Shown here piece by piece: positions 1-10,556 of a stretch of 64,000 bases of DNA. The notes under the pieces are model-generated. The model worked only from the letters and a program-made list of their open reading frames with translations. It made no database searches and was not told the origin of the DNA. The position numbers and the translations under genes were made by a program. The stretch spans positions 706,162,841-706,226,840 of the forward strand of contig NC_134353.1 in the NCBI RefSeq assembly GCF_048569485.1. The letters are read 5' to 3'. Position 1 is the stretch's first letter. Every line of letters begins with the position of its first letter. The DNA comes from Anomaloglossus baeobatrachus (Eukaryota; Chordata; Amphibia; Anura; Aromobatidae).

Positions 1-734
1 CGCGTTTTAGGTCCGTTTTGAGAAGCACCTTTTTCATGCCAAAAGGCATGCGTTTTGATTTTCCAGCAAAGTCAATGGAAAATGGGGATTTCTAGACCGC
101 ACTTTGCGTTTTAAAACGCTGCGTTTAATTTGCATATTTTGTGGCAAAAACCATGCGTTCAAAGAAGCAGCATGTCAATTGTTTTTTCCATTTTGGGTGC
201 GTTTTGCTAACATTGAAGTCAATGAGAAATGGCAAAAACCAAGATTCCTTCAAATTCCTGCGTTTTACCTGCTTTTTCAGTGCAGAAAACATGCGTTTTG
301 GACTACCAAAACGCATGCTTTTTGGACATCAAAATAATGATTTGATATGTCCCTTTACACACACACAAAATCCGACAATTAAATTTATGAAAAATATGCA
401 TTTATTGCTATATTTCCGATAAAATGTATATTACCGCTATAATTTTATGAATTATATCTATTTTCATTATTTTTCCCATTAATATAGATTTTTTCCTTTT
501 TTTCTCTTTTTTCATTCTTTTTGACTGTTTAAACTTTATTAGGCAGTGTTTTGCTGTTCAAAACGCATCTGTGAAAACGCATGTAAAAAGCGCTGAAAAC
601 GCATCTAAAACGCAGTAAATACGCATGCGTTTTCAGCGCTAAAGTTCAGAAAAAGGCAACTTTGGTCAAATCAATTAAGCCCAAAAGGTGTGCTTTGAAC
701 TGCAAGTAGGTGAACGCAAAGTGCGTTCTCACCC
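1..734. mobile_element. Harbinger-type miniature element, left end cut by window
   Basis: Non-coding repeat made of alternating stretches rich in GCGTTTT and AAACGC. It matches, with divergence, the complete copy at 22826-23573: both share the blocks around CAAAGTCAATGG / CAAAGTCTATGG and the stretch that reads AAGCAGCATGTCAATTG. The right end reads ACGCAAAGTGCGTTCTCACCC and is followed by TTA. The left terminus is outside the window. The short open frames inside are chance frames in repeat DNA. Confidence 0.7.
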
Positions 735-737
735 TTA

Positions 738-1077
738 AAGTGCAGGTTAATAGAGTTGGACCCTACCCGGCACCTGCACATGAAACCCCACTGCTAGGAG
801 GAAATGAAGTTTATTCATCCCGGCAGTGTTCGGGTTTTAGTCATCTGGGAAGCATGAGCGGCAGGTGGAAATGCGCCATGTGCACTGACTGACAGCCACT
901 CAGAATTAAACCCAGATGGCAGTCAGTGTGGGGGGCACAGTTACAACTGCTGCTTTTAATACAGAGTGGTGACTGAACCCACCAGCGCCCCCTCCCTCAT
1001 CTTATGACTGAATCGCTGCCAGGGAAAATAAAGATAATTTCTTCCTGGCAGCGGTCCTCATATATAGTGGGGCTATT
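738..1077. repeat. Diverged interior copy of the TTAA element seen at 4968-5419
   Basis: This stretch shares the words GCAGGTTAATAG, CACCTGCACATGAAACC and the CACTGACTGACAGC block with the complete element at 4968-5419. The outer inverted ends are missing or too diverged to see. No gene is visible. Confidence 0.5.
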
Positions 1078-1165
1078 AACACTAAAAGTCCCAGAGAGGG
1101 GTCATTTAACATTTCTACCATTGGAACCCTATGGAGCTCGAAATTCCTGGGACTTCTAGTGTTAG
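1078..1165. repeat. Very short palindromic miniature element
   Basis: About 85 bp bounded by inverted ends: AACACTAAAAGTCCCAG on the left and CTGGGACTTCTAGTGTTA on the right. It is too short to code for anything. It looks like a deletion derivative of a DNA transposon, but the superfamily is not clear. Confidence 0.5.
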
Positions 1166-1544
1166 AGGGAACCTGTCAGGTGCAATATGCACCCAGAACA
1201 ACGAACAGTTCTAGGTGCATATTGCTAATCCCTGCCTAATCGTCCCTGTATACACTAGCATAGATAAAGAGATCTTTATAAAAAGTATTTCTAAAGATCT
1301 TAGATCATATGCTAATGAGCACAAGGACTCTGGGCTTTAGTTCTCCTGGCTAGTTGGCCTCATTGGCATGTTAGTACACCCCTGTGGGCGTGCTAACATG
1401 CTAATGAATACACAGGATGATCTCACCTCTCCGGCTGTCATCGCCGCCTGACACTGGATTTCGGCTCAGTGCACATGACCCCAGAGTTCCGGTCAAAACT
1501 CCGGGGTCATGCGCACTGAGCCGAAATCCAGCGTTGTACACTAC
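1166..1544. repeat. Non-coding repeat with a long hairpin at 1454-1531
   Basis: The first part holds an inverted pair around GGTGCAATATGCACC. The second part (1454-1531) folds into a hairpin with about 36-bp arms, two mismatches and a loop of about 8 nt; the arms begin CTGGATTTCGGCTCAG and end in its complement. Nothing here codes for protein. Confidence 0.6.
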
Positions 1545-2370
1545 AACGTACACTGAATTGTACACGGACGAGCAAAAGGGTAAAATAAATGTTTTTAGGG
1601 AGCATCTAAAACTGTGTAAGTTGTGGTTAGTCCTACTTTCTTGGGGTAGAGTGTTCCAGAGAATTGGTGCAGCTTGGGACAAGTTTTAGGAGCCGAGAGT
1701 GGGAGGTTTGGATTAGTGCGGATATTAGTCGAAAGTCGCTTGTGGCGCATAGAGAACAGGTTGGGTGATAGACAAAGATGAGGGTGGAGATATAATGGGT
1801 GCAGCACTGTGAAGAGCTTTGTGGGTGGAAACAAGCTATTTAAATTGCATCCTATAATGTATGGGCAGCCAGTGCAATGTCTGGCATAGAGCAGAAGCGT
1901 CCGAGCAACGATTAGCCAGATAAGTGACCCTGGCTTCTGCATTAAGCATCAACTGGAGAGGGCAAAGTCTAGTGAGGGGAAAGCCAATTAATAGATTATT
2001 ACAATAATCAAGGGAGGAATGGATTAGGGCCACAGTGAGGGTTTTTGTGGTTTCAGGTGCAGGCGACAAGATCGGTCGAGAGATTGCATATAGGGGGTGA
2101 AGGAAAGAATGGTGTCAAACATAACACCCAGACAGTGAGCCTGCTGCATAGGCTTAATCATGGTGCCGCACACAAAGAGGGAGATGTCAAATTCATGGAG
2201 ATTAGTTGGCGGCGGAAGCAGAAGTAGTTCAGTTCTGGAAAGGTTGAGTTTTAGATATAGAGTGGACATGATGTTGGAGACTGTGGACAGACGGTCCCTG
2301 GTGTTCTGTAACACAGTGAGGGTGAGGTCAGCGGATGAAGTGTATAGATCTGTGTTATCAGCAACTTTTG
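1545..2370 (-). mobile_element. LINE fragment, 3' part of an L2/CR1-type reverse transcriptase gene, broken
   Basis: On the minus strand, three overlapping frames carry the end of a reverse transcriptase of a non-LTR element. Recognisable blocks, 5' to 3', are LKLNLSRTELLLLPPP, LGVMFDTILSFTPYM, SLDYCNNLLIGFP, LHWLPIHYRMQFK and ILWNTLPQESRTNHNLHSF. These match the thumb and C-terminal part of L2/CR1/Rex-type LINE proteins. The frames are out of register with each other, so the copy has at least two frameshifts, and everything 5' of the thumb region is missing. This is typical 5' truncation of a LINE. The exact clade cannot be fixed from this piece. Confidence 0.75.
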
Positions 2371-4963
2371 ACTTTCAGGCTCAATATCTAATCATCCATT
2401 ACAGCTTCAAATGTGGATCTTTCTATAAAATGATAGCCAAGATGATTATTATCTCATACATAAATTTGACTGTCAAATATTTAACATATGATTAGCTATT
2501 TAGATTCTTGTCACTGCATTGTTGCTATTTTACTCCTGGTGGTGGAAAAATAATTTTCTTCCTGTATACTACAAATTACAACCTGTTCTCACATTCTTTA
2601 ATAGCTCATTGTGTTATTAATTTGATTCCCAAGCAAAAGGTCACTGGTTCCAATTGAGGAGCAGTCATGAAGATTTCCCAAAAGAGAAACATCTTCATCC
2701 AGCTCATCGATAGCGGTATGTCAACCAAGAAATATTGCCAAACTGCATTATGTGAGCGCCATGACAGAAGAATAACTAAATGAAGTTCGTCCATCGATTC
2801 AAAACCCAAAAATGTAGACATACTGGCAAAATATCAGAATCAACAAGTTGGCTCATCACAAGAGCTATCAGTTTTGGTGCGTAAAACACGGCAGTGGAGG
2901 TGGCTCATATTAAAGATCTTCGTAATAGTGAGATCACAGATGTCCATGCAAGCTCCGGGCTATGCATATTACACAAGTCTGGAATGGTAGGACTGTACCC
3001 ACTAGGTACACCTTGTCATGATTGGATGGCTTTTATGCTTTTTGATCACTACACAGACAGCTCAGCATCCTCGTTTCAGATTAGAGGGCTGCACTTTCCA
3101 TCACCATACTGATAGCTAAGCATACCTCTGTTCAACATTGGATGGCTGAACTGTCACTCACTATGTCTAGACACACCGGTAGGAGGAATCATGACACATA
3201 CTGAGTATAGCAGAGTTGTAGGCATATCATACTGTGTAAAGTGTAGGGGAGCTGTGAGGACATGATACCTTGTATAGGGGAGCTCTGGGGACGTCAAACT
3301 TTGTAGAGGGGAGCTGAGAGGACATCATACTTTACATAGGGAAGCTGTCAAGGAGGGGGGGACTAAGAGGACATTTTTAAATGTTAAGTGGTCACTTGTT
3401 ATAGGGGTAATTAGGGTTTTGTGTGAAAGGGGCACAAAGGGTGCGTATTAACATTATAGAGGCCATAATGTGGGCACTATTTTCTAGGGTACTTGCACAG
3501 GGCACTAAAATAATCTATGGGTCAGTTTTACCATCTAAAGGGCACAAAAGAGGCATTTTATGTAATGCTTGCAGAGAAAGCGAGCGGGTAAAGACCAACT
3601 AGACCACAAGGGGAACTGTGGCAGCTGACCCCCAAGGCAGTAATTGGCTTTGGTACCTACAAGCAGAGTTTCTAGTGCAGGTGAGTGCAGATGGGTAGTG
3701 TAGAGGGTAGGCTGATGCAGACTGGACAGCAAGGGCCAGCAGGCAAGGCGGGTACGACAGGTACTGGGAAGTTGGAATGAGTAAGCTGGTATAGGTTCAG
3801 CAAACGGCACAGGATTAAATGTGACTTGATAACTAGCTAGCTAGACAGATATAAACTAACTTACAATGTTGCTCAGGCACCTCCCATAGTGGGAGCATGC
3901 CTTAAGTACCTAGTGCCTCTCGGCCATAGGCTGAGAGGCACTTCCAGAAATTAGAGTGCTGGCCCATTAAGGGAGAGAATGTGCACATGCCATAAGCGTG
4001 GTCCGAGGGACCTGTGCGGCATGCACAGGCTCCAGGAGGAGGAGGAGGCAGCAGGGAAGCACGTGGAGGACCGCAGAGAGGTGAAGCAGAACTCAGTATA
4101 GCCGTAGCGGTGAGTCGGTGTTCCTACTGGAGGGGGGGGCAGGACCATACAGGAACGCTCATGTGACATTTTACTTTGTAATGTGTACAGTAGTGTGATG
4201 TGGGGTACGAAGAGGATCACTGTTTTTGTTCTACACAGCAGTTCCAATAATGGGACACATACAGCAGCAGAGGTAAGCATTGGGATATCAGCAGGATGAG
4301 GAATTTGGGTAAGTTGGGAATAGATGGGGACAATTCTGGAAATATGGTAAGTCAAATATGTCTTTGTTGGAAACTCTGCAGCTGAGTCATGGCTGAAGAA
4401 GTTATCATGTTCGTTTGGGCCAGATGGAAAAGACAGGAAAAATGAAAGACTCCATCAGACAGAATGTCAGCTGTAAGGCACCATTTATAACTGTATTCTC
4501 TTCATTTCTGAAGGATTGGTATCTACCACTATATGGTCTCCAAATTGCGATGATATTGGTGTTGGTCCTTGTATAGAGTTTTGTTTTCAGTAACAGCATG
4601 ATCCTCTATACCACTATTAGGGTGTAGATTATAGTTCTAAACATACCTGGTGACCTGGTTAGGGGCCCACTCAGACGTTTTGCCCCCTCTAAGCTGAAGC
4701 ACTAGCTAACCCTCTGATTACAGATCCACCAGGCTCTCTAGTCAAGAGTTGGTCACTTGCGCAGCTGGTGACTGCTGGCAGCAATAGCATGGCCATAGAC
4801 TGAGCAAGAAGTATAGATGCTAAGGGGTGCAGTAGGCGGACATTACTTTTATACCATTTTTTCCTTCAGTTCAGTGACAGTACAATGCCCCTCTCCCCCT
4901 TTTTATTTTCTTCTATAAATACTTAAACAGCCGAGTTACAATTCAGACATTAGAAATCCATCT
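2371..4963. other. Non-coding stretch, no gene seen
   Basis: Several short open frames occur on both strands but none has a recognisable domain or exon structure. The stretch holds a weak minisatellite at about 3232-3345. The part at about 3530-4150 reads like a decayed interspersed repeat that I cannot classify. Confidence 0.5.
3232..3345. repeat. Weak minisatellite, about 40-bp unit
   Basis: About three degenerate copies of a unit that contains a run like GGGGAGCTGTGAGGACAT followed by ATACTTTGTA. Divergence between units is high. Confidence 0.5.
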
Positions 4964-4967
4964 TTAA

Positions 4968-5419
4968 AGGAAACCGGTCACCTGTAAAAATGCGAGGTTA
5001 ATCTGCAGGTTAATAGCGTTTGAATCCTACACAGTGCCTGCACATTGAACCCTGATGCCAGGAGGAAAAGAACTTTAACCTTCCTGGTAACATGAAGGAG
5101 GTGTCGGCGCGGGTTGAGTCACCGGTCTGTGTATGGATAGCGGCGGTTGTAATCACACTCCCCACACTGACTGACAGCTGGTTCGGATGAGTGGCTGTCA
5201 GTCAGCGCGAAGGGTGTGGCTCCAGCTACTGGTGTCCATACACAGTGATGACTGAACTGGCACCGTCCCTGTGACTAAAACCCGAAAATTGCCAGGAGGA
5301 TTGAAGTTCTTTTCCTCCCGGCATCAATGTGCAGGCACTGGGCAGGATTCAAACACTATTAATCTGTAGATTAACCATATCTGAAGGTTAATAGCGTTTT
5401 TACAAGTGACAAGTTCCCT
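4968..5419. mobile_element. TTAA-flanked miniature inverted-repeat element
   Basis: The element is 452 bp and flanked by TTAA at 4964-4967 and 5420-5423. The left end reads AGGAAACCGGTCACCTGTAA and the right end is its diverged complement, ending TTGT..GTTCCCT. Inner sub-repeats (GGTTAATAGCGTTT) also lie in inverted order. There is no coding capacity, so it would depend on a transposase in trans. A TTAA target is used by piggyBac-like and Kolobok-like transposons; which of the two applies is not resolved. Confidence 0.75.
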
Positions 5420-5423
5420 TTAA

Positions 5424-6043
5424 ATTATCTACAAGATTTCTTACTTTATACAGTAAATCAAAGTATTGATGAGCAATTTTTTTTTCACCTTCATTAATGA
5501 ATGATAAGTTTATATACAGTATGACAGCTTTATTTTACAATCTTGTGGATGCACAGTATACTGGTACTATAGTCATTGTAGAACACAGCAGAGCAGAAAG
5601 CATCTCTAAGTCGCTATGGTGAAATGGAAATGTGTCCAATCCTCAATGAACGTAACAGCACACTCACCCTTACTAGATACTGTACATACAGATCAAAAAT
5701 AAATCATGTCACTATAATACTTCCCTTGGTGTGGGGGATGAGAAATTAACCACTCGGTGTTCTATTTCTTTACCTCTCCTCGAGAATGCTATAAAAGTCC
5801 AATGTGTACAAACAATGCTAATAGCAGATTCAGGTGTTATTATTTCCAGGTGAACAATGTAACAAACATGAAGGTAACTTCAGAACATTTACAACAAACT
5901 AAAACAAAAAAATGTCCACAACCTGAACTTGAAATATCTCTTCAACGCCATTGTATTGTCCCATCTGATATTGGAGCTGAGCTGAATGTTGGGTGTCAGT
6001 TGCCAAGACTAATTTATGGGAAATATTGACTTGAGTCTAGAAA
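5424..6043. other. Non-coding stretch, no gene seen
   Basis: A/T-rich single-copy-looking sequence before the Tc1 insertion. The one open frame of 90 codons has no recognisable motif. Confidence 0.5.
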
Positions 6044-6045
6044 TA

Positions 6046-7694
6046 CAGTCATATTAAATTGTTTGGTCACCCCTATTAATGTTAACCTTTTTTCTTTATA
6101 ACAATTAGGGTTTTTGCAACAGCTATTTCAGTTTCATATATCTATTAACTGATGGACTCAGTAATATTTCTGGATTGAAATGAGGTTTATTGTACTAACA
6201 GAAAATGTGCAATCCGCATTTAAACAAAATTTGATCAGTGCAAAAGTATGGGCACCCTTACCAATTTCTTGATTTGAACACTCCTAACTACGTTTTACTG
6301 ACTTACTAAATCACTAAATTGGTTTTGTAACCTCATTGAGCTTTGAACTTCATAGGCAGGTGTATCCAATCATGAGAAAAGGTATTTAAGGTGGCCACTT
6401 GCAAGTTGTTCTCCTATTTGAATCTCCTATGAAGAGTGGCATCATGGGCTCCTCAAAACAACTCTCAAATGATCTGAAAACAAAGATTATTCAACATAGT
6501 TGTTCGGGGGAAGGATACAAAAAGTTGTCTCAGAGATTTAAACTGTCAGTTTCCACTGTGAGGAACATAGTAAGGAAATGGAAGAACTCAGGTACAGTTC
6601 TTGTTAAGCCCAGAAGTGGCAGGCCAAGAAAAATATCAGAAAGGCAGAGAAGAAGAATGGTGTTAACAGTCAAGGACAATCCACAGACCACCTCCAAATA
6701 CCTGCAGCTTCATCTTGCTGCAGATGGCGTCAATGTGCATCGGTCAACAATACAGAGCACGTTGCACAAGGAGAAGCTGTATGGGAGAGTGATGCGAAAG
6801 AAGCCGTTTCTGCAAGCACGCCACAAACAGAGTCTCCTGAGGTATGCAAAAGCACATCTGGACAAGCCAGTTATATTTTGGAAGAAGGTCCTCTGGACTG
6901 ATGAAACAAAGATTGAGTTGTTTGGTCATACAAAAAGGCGTTATGCATGGAGGCAAAAAACCACGGCATTCCAAGAAAAGCACTTGCTACCCACAGTAAA
7001 ATTTGGTGGAGGTTCCATCATGCTTTGGGGCTGTGTGGCCAATGCCGAGACCGGGAATCTTGTTAAAGTTGAAGGTCGCATGGATTCAACTCAGTATCAG
7101 CAGATTCTTGACAATAATGTGCAAGAATCAGTGACGATGTTGAAGTTATGCAGGGGATGGATATTTCAGCAAGACAATGATCCAAAACACCGCTCCAAAT
7201 CTACTCAGGCATTCATGCAGAGGAACAATTACAATGTTCTGGAATGGCCATCCCAGTCCCCAGACCTGAATATCATTGAACATCTGTGGGATGATTTGAA
7301 GCGTGCTGTCCATGCTCGGCGACCATCAAACTTAACTGAACTGGAATTGTTTTGTAATCAGGAATGGTCAAATATACCTTCATCCAGGATCCAGGAACTC
7401 ATTAAAAGCTACAGGAAGCGACTAGAGGCTGTTATTTTTGCAAAAGGAGGATCTACAAAATATTAATGTCACTTTTATGTGGAGGTGCCCATACTTTTGC
7501 ACCTGTCAAATTTTGTTTTAATGCAGATTGCACATTTTCTGTTAGTACAATAAACCTCATTTCAATCCAGAAATATTACTCAGTCCATCAGTTATTAGAT
7601 ATATGAAACCGAAATAGCTGTTGCATAAACCCAAATTGTTATAAACAAAAAAGGTTAAAATTAATAGGGGTGCCCAAACTTTTTCACATGACTG
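6046..7694 (+). mobile_element. Complete Tc1-like transposon, IR/DR type
   Basis: The element is 1649 bp and flanked by the TA target (6044-6045 and 7695-7696). The terminal inverted repeats are long, about 210 bp each, start with CAGTCAT and are more than 90% identical by eye. Each arm has an outer and an inner repeat of the block AAAGT.TGGGCACCC (inner copies near 6240-6256 and 7485-7503), which is the IR/DR arrangement known from Sleeping Beauty-like elements, where transposase binds both sites. One intact transposase frame lies between the arms. Termini, target duplication and frame are all present, so the copy looks young and possibly autonomous. Confidence 0.95.
6399..7466 (+). CDS. Tc1-like DD34E transposase, intact
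   Basis: Cut-and-paste transposase of the Tc1/mariner superfamily; it acts in the nucleus, binding the terminal repeats and joining the element to TA targets. The frame has 355 codons. The natural start is probably the third ATG at 6444 (MGSSKQLS, 340 aa), which fits the usual length of about 340 aa for the family. Residues 20-130 hold the paired helix-turn-helix DNA-binding domain (LSQRFKLSVSTVRNIV), with the GRPRK hook at 74-78. The catalytic triad is visible: D168 in WTDET, D259 in QQDNDPKH and E294 in NIIEHLW, with 34 residues between the last two. The glycine-rich box GGGSIMLWG is at 203-211. The frame has no stop or frameshift. Whether it is expressed cannot be told from sequence alone. 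Confidence 0.95.
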   Translation: MQVVLLFESPMKSGIMGSSKQLSNDLKTKIIQHSCSGEGYKKLSQRFKLSVSTVRNIVRKWKNSGTVLVKPRSGRPRKISERQRRRMVLTVKDNPQTTSKYLQLHLAADGVNVHRSTIQSTLHKEKLYGRVMRKKPFLQARHKQSLLRYAKAHLDKPVIFWKKVLWTDETKIELFGHTKRRYAWRQKTTAFQEKHLLPTVKFGGGSIMLWGCVANAETGNLVKVEGRMDSTQYQQILDNNVQESVTMLKLCRGWIFQQDNDPKHRSKSTQAFMQRNNYNVLEWPSQSPDLNIIEHLWDDLKRAVHARRPSNLTELELFCNQEWSNIPSSRIQELIKSYRKRLEAVIFAKGGSTKY

Positions 7695-7696
7695 TA

Positions 7697-8421
7697 CTGT
7701 GTTTGTCTCAGTCACAGTTACAACTAGCTTTCACCCTGAACCTCTCAACCCATAAAGGGATTCTGTCAGTACAGATTGATTAGTCAAACTAAGTACCGCT
7801 GCTCGGTGCATCATGGCGGGGACAATCGTGTACATGCACCTTCCCACCTGTTTACCCTAAATCTCCAGCCCCCCTCTTGTTCCTTGATTGACAGCTCTGG
7901 CTTAATGGAGCCACAAAAGGGTGGAAAAACAACAGGTCGGAAAGTGTATGTAAATGATTGCCCACAACCTAATACACAGAGCAGCTGTACTTCGTTTTAA
8001 CTAAGCCCCTTTAAGGGAGTCAGGCAGCACAGCGACTGTCAAACCAAGTACAGGTGCAAGGTGCTCCCTTGGTGTGGCCAAATAATGAAATGCTTTGTTC
8101 GGGACTTTAAGATTGATGACCTATCTTAAGGATAAGTCATCATCAATGTCATATCAGTGCGGGAGTAACACCCTTTGCCAATCAACTTCCCGATGCCATT
8201 GCTGTTCGGATCTTCTCCATAGTGGAGCTGTACAGCAGAGCTTCTTCAACTGTATAGAGGCCACAGCTGGGTACTGCATATCTTTGCCTGGGGGCAGATG
8301 TCAAGTTCCAGGCCACGGCCATTATTCCATTGACGAGTATGTGCTGTGCAGCTCCTCCACTAAGTAGTTTTAGCAAGTGGCAGTACCGAAAAGAGCTGAT
8401 TAGCTGGGGTGCAGTGTGTCG
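7697..8421. repeat. Mosaic of short non-coding TTAA-like repeats
   Basis: Two blocks begin and end with words like AAAGGGATTCTGTCA, CCCCTTTAAGGG and CAACCCCTTTAAG. This suggests one or two decayed TTAA-type miniature elements, of which the second extends to about 8815 around the insert at 8436-8742. The open frames are short and show no domain. Confidence 0.4.
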
Positions 8422-8435
8422 CACCCCTCTGATCA

Positions 8436-8742
8436 ATAGTTCAGTATAAAAATCCAAGGTACCGGCCGCGCTGCTCAGATTTGGAGATAGATGTTACTGA
8501 TATAATTTTTTTAATTAATAATGTTATAAAGTTACAATGTGTTTCGGGGGCATGTCTTCCCCCTTCCTCAGGTAGCAGAAAAATCTACAGAATATGGAAC
8601 CTATATATGCAGAGGCATTTACAACAATTGAATTAACATCTTATCAAAGTAAATCAATTAAATTATTGATTGATTAATTCCTCCCCATACACCACACAAA
8701 AAAAAAAAAACCAACCCATAAGAATATGGGGAATTCAGGAAT
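8436..8742 (-). mobile_element. 307-bp insert with 14-bp target duplication, carrying a hammerhead-like motif
   Basis: The same 14 bases, CACCCCTCTGATCA, stand on both sides (8422-8435 and 8743-8756), which marks an insertion with target-site duplication. The insert carries a hammerhead-like core on the minus strand and has an A-rich run near its right end. This combination fits a truncated Penelope-like retroelement, a group known to carry hammerhead ribozymes, but no protein-coding part is left to prove it. Confidence 0.55.
8533..8575 (-). ncRNA. Hammerhead-like ribozyme core, probably decayed
   Basis: Minus strand: the conserved box CTGAGGA (8571-8565), a stem II of five G:C pairs with an 8-nt loop and one extra A at its base, then GAAA (8545-8542), a two-pair stem III, and a GTA cleavage triplet (8535-8533). 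The flanks do not pair to give a stem I, so activity is unlikely. Confidence 0.4.
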
Positions 8743-8815
8743 CACCCCTCTGATCAGACATTGTCACTATGGATAGGTCATCACTGTTAAAGTCCCAGAC
8801 AACCCCTTTAAGTAA

Positions 8816-8925
8816 CCCTTGCCAGTAACTAGTTTTCCAGCTATCTTTGTTCTTTGGCTCAAAAGCCAGAGCAGTTATTCATAGAAGAAGGTGGAGACAG
8901 GGAAAACAAGCAGGATGATATTTTT
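8816..8925. other. Short non-coding spacer
   Basis: No feature seen. Confidence 0.4.
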
Positions 8926-9325
8926 TGCATTTGTGAAAATATCGGAAATTTTGAGAACATTTTGCAATTTTCAAATTTATAATTTTTATGCCCTTAAACC
9001 AGAGACATATGTAATGCAAAATAGTTAATAAATAACATTTCCCACATGTCTACTTTACATCATTGCAATTTTTGAAACATAAAATTGTTTTTGTTAAGAA
9101 GTTAGAAAAGTTTAAAGTTTATCAGCAATTTCTCATTTTTCCAACAAAATTTACAAAACCATTTCTTTTTTAGGGACCATATCACATTGGAAGTGATTTT
9201 GAGAGGCCTGGGTGACAGAAAGTACCCGAAAATGACACCATTCTAAAAAGTGCACCCCTCACACTGCTCCAAACCACATTCAAGAAGTTTATTAACCCAT
9301 TACGTGCTTCACAGGAACTAAAGCT
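8926..9325 (-). repeat. Interspersed repeat family B, partial copy, minus orientation
   Basis: A/T-rich sequence with the recurring blocks ACTTTACATCA, AAAATTGTTTTTG, TTAGAAAAGTTTAAAGTTTA and GTGCACCCCTCA. Its complement matches the copies at 15783-16373 plus 21813-22620 and at 42590-43230. It is non-coding and probably a non-autonomous DNA transposon; the superfamily is unknown to me. Confidence 0.6.
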
Positions 9326-9649
9326 ATGTGGAAGGAAAAAATGAAAATTTTACTACCCGATTGGAGGGTACTGTGTCCTTCTCTTTCCGGGCACCTCAGG
9401 ATCTAACGCCTGCTGCTATCACACAGCACACACAGCGTGCTGCTCTGTCACCGGTGAATTCCGCACAGCTGCGCCTCTTTGCCACAGCTTTGTCTCTACA
9501 ATTTGGTATTTATGCACTTGGAGCTTATTTACATTTTCTGTGTTTAGCATCTGTTTTTACTCACTGACTCTTAGCGCCTGCCTTCAGCGCCCCATTTACT
9601 TATAGTCTCTCTCTATAACTCCTATCATATAGACTCTAAGGCTATGTGC

Positions 9650-10012
9650 GCACGTTGCGTAAATACATGCAGTTACGCTGCTCTTTGTAGCGCAGCGTAA
9701 CTGCATGCGTCCTGCGTCCCCTGCACAGTCTATGGAGATTGTGCAGGGGCCGTGCGCACGTGGCGTCTTAGAGCGCAGCGCTTTGGCTGCTGCCCGAAGC
9801 GCTGCGTTCTAAGAAGTGACATGTCACTTCTTCCGTGCGCTTTGCCGGCAGCTCCTGCTCTGTCTATGGGAGGAGCTGCAGGCAGAGCGCATGGAATCGG
9901 CTTTTTTTTTTTTCTCTACGGACATTTTCTGCAGCGATTTGAAGCGCACGTGTGCTCTTCAGATCGCTGCAGAAATTTCTGCAGGGCTAGTACGCAACGT
10001 GCGCACATAGCC
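9650..10012. mobile_element. Harbinger-type miniature element, 363 bp
   Basis: Inverted ends GGCTATGTGCGCACGTTGCG and its complement CGCAACGTGCGCACATAGCC, flanked by TAA (9647-9649) and TTA (10013-10015). A 3-bp TWA target is the hallmark of PIF/Harbinger transposons. The inside is GC-rich with GCAGCGCTTTGGC-type inverted blocks and no coding sequence. The same ends recur at 22826-23573 and 48324-48643. Confidence 0.8.
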
Positions 10013-10015
10013 TTA

Positions 10016-10350
10016 CTATCTAGATAACTGTATTCGGTGATGCTTTTTGCTTCACCATAACTTTATTTTCGTCTATGTTCTCTACAAGCCTGTTTCACTA
10101 TGCATTGCTGTCCTTTCTGTTGTTGGCTTCTCCTGGATTTTTTCTGCTGACACACAATATTTGTGCGGTCTCATGTATTTCTAGTTTATATAGTCCCATT
10201 GTTGACTAATGTATTATCTAATATCCTCTACTTTGTTGGGTTTTTTTTCTAATTTTGTATTGTATTTTTTATGACATGCACAATTTCTCAACTTTGTTTT
10301 TTTTGTACTTGATTGTTATCTCAATATGTGAGATTTGTTTGATTGATTTG
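10016..10350. other. Non-coding T-rich stretch, nothing recognised
   Basis: No open frame or repeat boundary could be supported here. Confidence 0.4.
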
Positions 10351-10447
10351 TACAGTGGGAAAAATAAGGATTTGATACACTACTGATATTGCAAGTTTAT
10401 CCACCTACAAAGAATGGCGAGGTCTGTAATTTTTATTGTGGGTACAC
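10351..10447 (+). mobile_element. Terminal fragment of a second, different Tc1-like transposon
   Basis: The stretch starts TACAGTGGGAAAAATAAGG and continues with blocks such as TTGCAAGTTTATCCACCTAC and TGGCGAGGTCTGTAATTTTT, which is how the terminal repeat of a common Tc1 family reads. Only about 97 bp remain, with no transposase and no second end. Confidence 0.55.
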
Positions 10448-10556
10448 TTAAACTGTTAAAAAATGGAGACCATTAACAGTCCAAGGGAATAGAGGTGCAG
10501 TCCATGGATATCCTGAGCCGGTTACCAGAAGATGTGGAACTGAACAAAGATGAAAA

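Noticed and set aside
2606-2821. 71-codon minus-strand frame considered as part of a gene
   Set aside because: No motif, no splice context and flanked by unclassified A/T-rich sequence.
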